From: CAIRDP01 sp037141915
Lineage (GTDB): Bacteria; Bacteroidota; Bacteroidia; Bacteroidales; FEN-979
Assembly: GCA_037141915.1 (NCBI GenBank)
Contig: JBAXBP010000001.1
Span: 3,247 to 67,246, forward strand
Direction: 5' to 3'
DNA length: 64,000 nucleotides
Shown: in pieces, positions 60,079 to 64,000 of the stretch
Position numbering within the stretch: position 1 is the first letter of the stretch
Layout of the letters: each line of letters starts with the position of its first letter
The notes under the pieces: generated by a model
Databases searched by the model: none
Told to the model about the DNA's origin: nothing
What the model saw: the letters and a program-made list of their open reading frames with translations, nothing else
Position numbers and translations under genes: made by a program

Positions 60079-61776
60079 TTATCTTGATGTATTAATGAAC
60101 TTTGTCTGGAAATCTTCCCAGACTTCAGGACCGAGATCAGCCAGAACATTATCTTTGAGAGCTCCTCCATCCTGGAGGATAAGCCCTGCCTGCATGGGAG
60201 TGTGGACCTGCATTGAAGCTGCAAGGAAATCCTTCAGACGGGCAAATTCAGCCGTTAACCAGGTCTTGTATTTGTCGGCCATAGAAAGAAATTCAATTTC
60301 TCTCACCCAGTTGCTGGGTTCTATCATGTATACCCATCCTTCGGCATAGGGCGAGTCATTAATAATGGTGGAATTCCACGACAGAAGATGATTAAATGCC
60401 TTTATGGTGCCTGAAACAGGAGCATACACGTTAAGCTGTTTACCTTTCTGGATAATGATGCAAAGCTTCTCGCCTTTGTTGATCCTGTCACCCTGTTTTT
60501 TCATCCCTATGCTGGTGATGGGGCCTGTTATATGCTGCAGGAAATCATCAATGCCAACTTTCACACTACCGTCCTGTTCCATGAAGGCCCAGGTATGTGT
60601 TTTATCAAAATACAGCCCTTTAGGAGCGATCACGTTGCTTTCATCAAACCCTTCGACACTCTCCAGTAATACACCAGTTGACTTTGATTTGCCTGTCCTG
60701 AACCTGCTGATCACAATATCGAGGACGAAACTGATGAGGATTACAAACACCAGGATGGTGATGGTAATTCTCCAAAAGGAATTACTTTCCTTCGGAGCTT
60801 CTGCGATAGTATATTGTGGTGCATTTAGTTTATAGAGCTGTGACTGCCTTTCATTGCTGACAAGATCACTGTACCCGTTGGGATTCAATAAATTCTGCCC
60901 TGATCCAAGGATCCAGGCCAGAAAATTCAATTCAGCCGGAGCTGATGGCATGGAAGTGGAAGCGGCATAAATGTTCCTGGTAAGTTCAGCGGGATACTTC
61001 CCTATCCAAACCCCTCTTGTGAAATCCCGGGAATTGCCATAAATATCTTCCATATAATCCATCCTGCCGTTAGAGTTCTTATCGATGGGCATCAGGCGGA
61101 TGTTCTCAGCGATATTTTCAGTATTTGGCTTAAGAATATCGTTCAGCCTGCAAAAACCAATGGTATAAGGGTCGTTCTGCAGAGAGAATAACAAAGCATC
61201 CCTGCTTTCACTTTGAATACCTGCCAGGCCTTCCTTGCCGGTCTTAAGGTAACCTTCTACTCCCGAGCGTATCAATTCATCATTCAGGATAACATATTTC
61301 ACCGGGGTCTGATTCCCGTTATTAAGCAGGGTTCCCCATTTCATTTTCCCGGGAGCCATGAAACTGCTTGCGAGGGCTTCACGCGATATACCTTTCTCGC
61401 TTATTTCCTTGAGAAAAGGATTTTTAGAACTGATCACGGGAACTATTATTTCGCGGCCGACGATCACCTGGAAACCAGATACATTCTTTTTGCCAGCGCG
61501 AAACTCCTGAGATGCAAAGCAAATATCATTCCCTGAACCCAGGCGGACGGCAATATCGTTTGCAGGAAGCCTGGAGACTTTGATATTCCTACCCGGATTT
61601 AAAGTATTGTAATCCCTGGCCCAGCCCGATGTAAGATCGTATAATGCCGGCGTACTGTATACAGTAATTGAACCCTGGTCGGTTGACTTGATCTGGTTTT
61701 CTGCATTTAAACTATCCGAATTGCTGAAGCAAAGAAGGGTAAGCAGGCAGATGATTGATAATACTTTTGTTTTCAT
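60079..61776 (-). CDS. Periplasmic-binding-protein/GcvH-like fusion
   Basis: The 565-residue protein has a signal peptide (1-25), then a PBP-like (PstS-type) domain at about 32-315: GSITVYSTPALYDLTSGWA, then FCRLNDILKPN and ASTSMPSAPAELNFLAWIL. A membrane helix (335-356) comes next, and a cytosolic GcvH-like domain (383-500) has KTHTWAFMEQDGSVKVGID and NVYAPVSGTIKAF. At the lipoyl-Lys position it has Gly445 flanked by Lys444 and Lys446. The C-terminal segment resembles that of the 57194 protein (LKDFLAASMQ, LQDGGALKDNVLADLGPEVW). The first domain could bind an anion or small ligand outside and report to the cytosolic part. It leads the operon and has a sigma-54-type control region. Confidence 0.85.
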   Translation of the reverse strand: MKTKVLSIICLLTLLCFSNSDSLNAENQIKSTDQGSITVYSTPALYDLTSGWARDYNTLNPGRNIKVSRLPANDIAVRLGSGNDICFASQEFRAGKKNVSGFQVIVGREIIVPVISSKNPFLKEISEKGISREALASSFMAPGKMKWGTLLNNGNQTPVKYVILNDELIRSGVEGYLKTGKEGLAGIQSESRDALLFSLQNDPYTIGFCRLNDILKPNTENIAENIRLMPIDKNSNGRMDYMEDIYGNSRDFTRGVWIGKYPAELTRNIYAASTSMPSAPAELNFLAWILGSGQNLLNPNGYSDLVSNERQSQLYKLNAPQYTIAEAPKESNSFWRITITILVFVILISFVLDIVISRFRTGKSKSTGVLLESVEGFDESNVIAPKGLYFDKTHTWAFMEQDGSVKVGIDDFLQHITGPITSIGMKKQGDRINKGEKLCIIIQKGKQLNVYAPVSGTIKAFNHLLSWNSTIINDSPYAEGWVYMIEPSNWVREIEFLSMADKYKTWLTAEFARLKDFLAASMQVHTPMQAGLILQDGGALKDNVLADLGPEVWEDFQTKFINTSR

Positions 61777-61812
61777 GGCTTTATTATTTCGTATTCTGGT
61801 TACAAATACAAT

Positions 61813-61828
61813 ATCAATAATGATGCCA
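61813..61828 (-). promoter_or_regulatory. Sigma-54 (-24/-12) promoter-like element
   Basis: The minus strand reads TGGCATCATTATTGAT, against the consensus TGGCAC-N5-TTGCW. The -24 GG is present and the spacing is exact; the -12 GC reads GA. It is 36 bases upstream of the fusion gene start and is preceded by three palindromes. Confidence 0.5.
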
Positions 61829-61905
61829 AAGAAAAGTTTAAGTATCTAACTAGAAGAAAACCAATCAGATAACAATAACGCTGTATAAAAAACAAGAAGG
61901 CCTTG

Positions 61906-62010
61906 TGTTGAAAAAATCAACAGTTAATTTTACAAACAGAATTAATGCATTGAAAAATAGATAAATAGATGATGTGTTGAAAATATCAACACGTGTTGAA
62001 AAAGTCAACA
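61906..62010. promoter_or_regulatory. Three enhancer-like palindromes
   Basis: TGTTGA-N5-TCAACA occurs at 61906-61922 (spacer AAAAA), 61975-61991 (AAATA) and 61994-62010 (AAAAG). Copies two and three start 19 bases apart, about two helical turns; copies one and two are 69 bases apart. Site 2 is extended to GTGTTGA...TCAACAC. They lie about 80-200 bases upstream of the -24/-12-like element, the normal place for NtrC-type enhancer sites. The cognate regulator is probably the one encoded at 54089. Confidence 0.8.
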
Positions 62011-62048
62011 ATGAAAAACAACTTACTGAGTGAGTGAATCTTGCGGAT

Positions 62049-64000
62049 TCATTTCATTAGTTCTTTCACTGCAGCTTCAATTTGCTGATCATGCCCGGAT
62101 GAAAGTACACCAGGGTCGTTGACTACTTTTATATCCGGTTCAAGCTGGTTGTTCTCGCAGAAGCGTCCGTCGGGCATGCGCCATCCTCCCATAGGTATAC
62201 CAAATACCAGGGTCGGATCAATCTGGGATTCCCACCAAACGAAAGTGCCTGTACCCGGCACGGGCATTCCAAGGGTTTTACCTATGTTCTTCAGCTTGTA
62301 GGCCACAGGGAATAAATGAGCATCGGAGTAGTTGCTTTCGCCTATGAGCACGATCGAAGGCTTCACCCATTTCTCATATGGCTCTGAACCGATATACTGA
62401 CCATGGGGAATGATATCTATATATTTTTTCCCGCTAAGAAAATCGGAAAGCTGTTCATGGATGTTCCCGCCACCATTGAAGCGTGTATCGACAATCAGTG
62501 CTTTCTTTTCAAAATTCCGGCCCAGGGCTTCCTCGAACACGGTGCGCATGCTGGCATCGTCCATGGAACGTACATGTACATACCCTATCTTCCCGCCTGA
62601 AAGCAGTTCAACTTCATCCCTGCGGTTTTTAACCCAGCGCTTGTATAATAATTCGCCGGTTTCTCCCCCGCTGATTGGCTTCACCGATTCTTCCCAACGG
62701 TTGTTGGATGCAGGATCCAGGATGCTGAGCAGTGTAAGTTTGCCTGCTTTACGGTTCAGAAGGCTGTAAAAGTCCATAGTGTCGTTGATCTCTATGCCGT
62801 CGATCTTTTCAATAATAAATCCTGTCTTGATCTTAGAGGTGGCTTTGTCGACAGGGCCGCCTTCAATCACTTCAGCGATCTTCAGGCCTTGTCCGTTGTA
62901 TGAAAGATCATAAAACAGGCCCAGGTCGGAGGTCTGGTCGGTATTGGGCTTACCTGCCCTGTAACCGCATCCTGTATGTGAAGCATTCACCTCGCCCAGC
63001 ATTTCACTTAGCATCTCGGCAAAGTCATAGTTGTTGTTGATATAAGGGAGAAACTTCACATACACCTTATAATATGAATCCCAGTCAACACCTTGCAAAT
63101 CCACCACGTAGAACTTTTCCTTGAACTGTCTCCAGGCATGTTCGAAAATGTATGCTCTTTCCTCGGCAGGCTTGATAAGCATCTCGCCCGAAGTCCTGAG
63201 AGGTTCGGCTTTGCCGCTCTCTGCGTCAACCTTCATGGCCTTTCCATCGGCATTCAGTAAAATGAACTTACCGTCGGCCGACATTTCCATACCTGCCTGC
63301 TTGGCACCCAGTTTGGCGAGGAGCTTAGTCTCTTTGGTCCTGAGCTCCGTCATCCACAGGTCATTATCCTTTTCGAATCTTGTAAGGTAATACAGTTTTT
63401 CACAGTCCTTCGATAGTACCCAGTCCCCGGCCGGGGAAGTATGCTGGGTTAGTTTCAGCTTGCGCTCGGTAATATTATCCCAGTCGATAGTAACTTTTAC
63501 ATCCGATGAATCTTTTTTGGCAGTGTCGGATTTTACGTTCTTATCTGCATCAACTTTCTTTTTATCGTCTTTAGAGTTTTTAGCATCATCCTTCTTTTTA
63601 TCCTTTTCGGCTTTCTCTTCCTGTTCTTTTACCAGTGCAAGTTCCTCCTTCGACAGTTTAAAACGTTCAAACGCAGCCTTGGTCAGGAACATGCCGTATA
63701 CATCAGCGCTTTGGAGTCCGCCGCCCTGTTCGCGGGTCCCGTCACGGTCGCAACCCCAGATGAACATCTTCCCGTCTTTTGACCATTTCGGGCCGAAATC
63801 ATCGTACCCGCTGAGGGTGAGGTTCTTTATCTCTCCCTTGCCATCGGCAGAAACCAGTCCGACTTCAGGAGTAAAGACCCTGTCGGGATACGAGAACTGC
63901 ACAAGGAACCATTTGCTGTCGGGCGACCAGGTATAATACTGGTCCCCGTCGGCATATGAATAGTTCACATTGGCCGGCGTGATCGTACGCGACTTTTTAC
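62049..64000 (-). CDS. Tricorn-like S41 peptidase, 3' part of gene
   Basis: The frame is open to the window edge, so the start lies beyond 64000; at least 650 residues are seen. The visible part begins in a beta-propeller region (YADGDQYYTWSPDSKWFLV, WSKDGKMFIW). A Lys/Asp-rich linker (about 145-170 of the visible part) and a further propeller stretch follow, then a PDZ domain (LGLFYDLSYNGQGLKIAEVI) and the S41 catalytic core. In the core, DTRFNGGGNIHE and the nucleophile region GESNYSDAHLFP can be seen. The layout matches bacterial tricorn-like proteases, which degrade peptides; in Bacteroidota most are exported. The gene ends 38 bases before the palindromes. Confidence 0.9.
   Translation of the reverse strand, partial: KKSRTITPANVNYSYADGDQYYTWSPDSKWFLVQFSYPDRVFTPEVGLVSADGKGEIKNLTLSGYDDFGPKWSKDGKMFIWGCDRDGTREQGGGLQSADVYGMFLTKAAFERFKLSKEELALVKEQEEKAEKDKKKDDAKNSKDDKKKVDADKNVKSDTAKKDSSDVKVTIDWDNITERKLKLTQHTSPAGDWVLSKDCEKLYYLTRFEKDNDLWMTELRTKETKLLAKLGAKQAGMEMSADGKFILLNADGKAMKVDAESGKAEPLRTSGEMLIKPAEERAYIFEHAWRQFKEKFYVVDLQGVDWDSYYKVYVKFLPYINNNYDFAEMLSEMLGEVNASHTGCGYRAGKPNTDQTSDLGLFYDLSYNGQGLKIAEVIEGGPVDKATSKIKTGFIIEKIDGIEINDTMDFYSLLNRKAGKLTLLSILDPASNNRWEESVKPISGGETGELLYKRWVKNRRDEVELLSGGKIGYVHVRSMDDASMRTVFEEALGRNFEKKALIVDTRFNGGGNIHEQLSDFLSGKKYIDIIPHGQYIGSEPYEKWVKPSIVLIGESNYSDAHLFPVAYKLKNIGKTLGMPVPGTGTFVWWESQIDPTLVFGIPMGGWRMPDGRFCENNQLEPDIKVVNDPGVLSSGHDQQIEAAVKELMK

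Noticed and set aside
57194..61776. Glycine cleavage H proteins as part of a glycine cleavage system
   Set aside because: No gcvT or gcvP gene is near, both proteins are membrane-anchored, both lack Lys at the lipoyl position, and they sit in an operon with HybA/HybB-like genes.
1..64000. rRNA, tRNA, insertion sequences or prophage genes
   Set aside because: No conserved RNA gene sequence, transposase, integrase or terminal inverted repeats could be recognised by reading; a dedicated search would be needed to exclude small RNAs.

Overview
The window looks like a chromosomal segment of an anaerobic or facultative member of the Bacteroidota. Four large secreted proteins end in a type IX secretion (T9SS) sorting domain. 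Exact or near-exact Bacteroidota promoter -7 elements (TAnnTTTG) lie in front of many genes, and most starts lack a strong Shine-Dalgarno sequence. There is no rRNA, tRNA, CRISPR array or insertion sequence that I can recognise.

Layout. 1-6450: the tail of a LytTR response regulator, a YCF48-type beta-propeller, a LytS-type histidine kinase with TPRs, a secreted serine hydrolase of the class C beta-lactamase fold, and a 77-codon decayed copy of the kinase C-terminus. 6475-7600: a mobile mystery protein A/B pair (HTH regulator and Fic protein) with operator-like repeats over its promoter. 7712-13150: a large arsenic resistance cluster on the minus strand (arsR, ArsE/F/G-like genes, a rhodanese-like gene without the catalytic Cys, arsM, acr3, a DUF5714 gene, then arsC). 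The same dyad lies over the -7 region of both arsR and arsC. 13208-24542: a short KAS III enzyme with a START-domain protein, a dienelactone hydrolase, an outer-membrane-like protein followed by two B12-type radical SAM enzymes, a repeat-rich T9SS cargo, a dihaem cytochrome c, TspO and a second KAS III. 24835-30453: a 1423-residue acyl-CoA dehydratase activase fusion, a pirin and a small membrane protein. 30496-36964: a GH31 enzyme and a PNGase F-like/GH29 fucosidase fusion, followed by GDP-L-fucose synthase. 38174-42473: a small gene with two nonsense codons, then cytochrome b, Rieske protein and an octahaem cytochrome with TPRs, which together look like a quinol-oxidising complex. 42475-48278: small genes and an EmrA/EmrB/TolC efflux operon diverging from a MarR regulator. 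48284-54019: a very large T9SS beta-propeller protein, phosphoglucose isomerase and an archaemetzincin.

54089-62010 is the most unusual part. A sigma-54 response regulator (NtrC type) and a sensor kinase with a CxxCH motif in its periplasmic domain lie downstream of a four-gene operon. That operon encodes a periplasmic-binding-protein/GcvH-like fusion, a HybA-like 4x[4Fe-4S] protein, a HybB/NrfD-like membrane protein and a second membrane-anchored GcvH-like protein. Both GcvH-like domains have Gly in place of the lipoylated Lys. Upstream of the operon are three near-identical TGTTGA-N5-TCAACA palindromes and a -24/-12-like sequence, the arrangement expected of a sigma-54 enhancer promoter. 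I read this as a candidate undescribed redox complex controlled by its own two-component system. The window ends inside a tricorn-like S41 peptidase gene.
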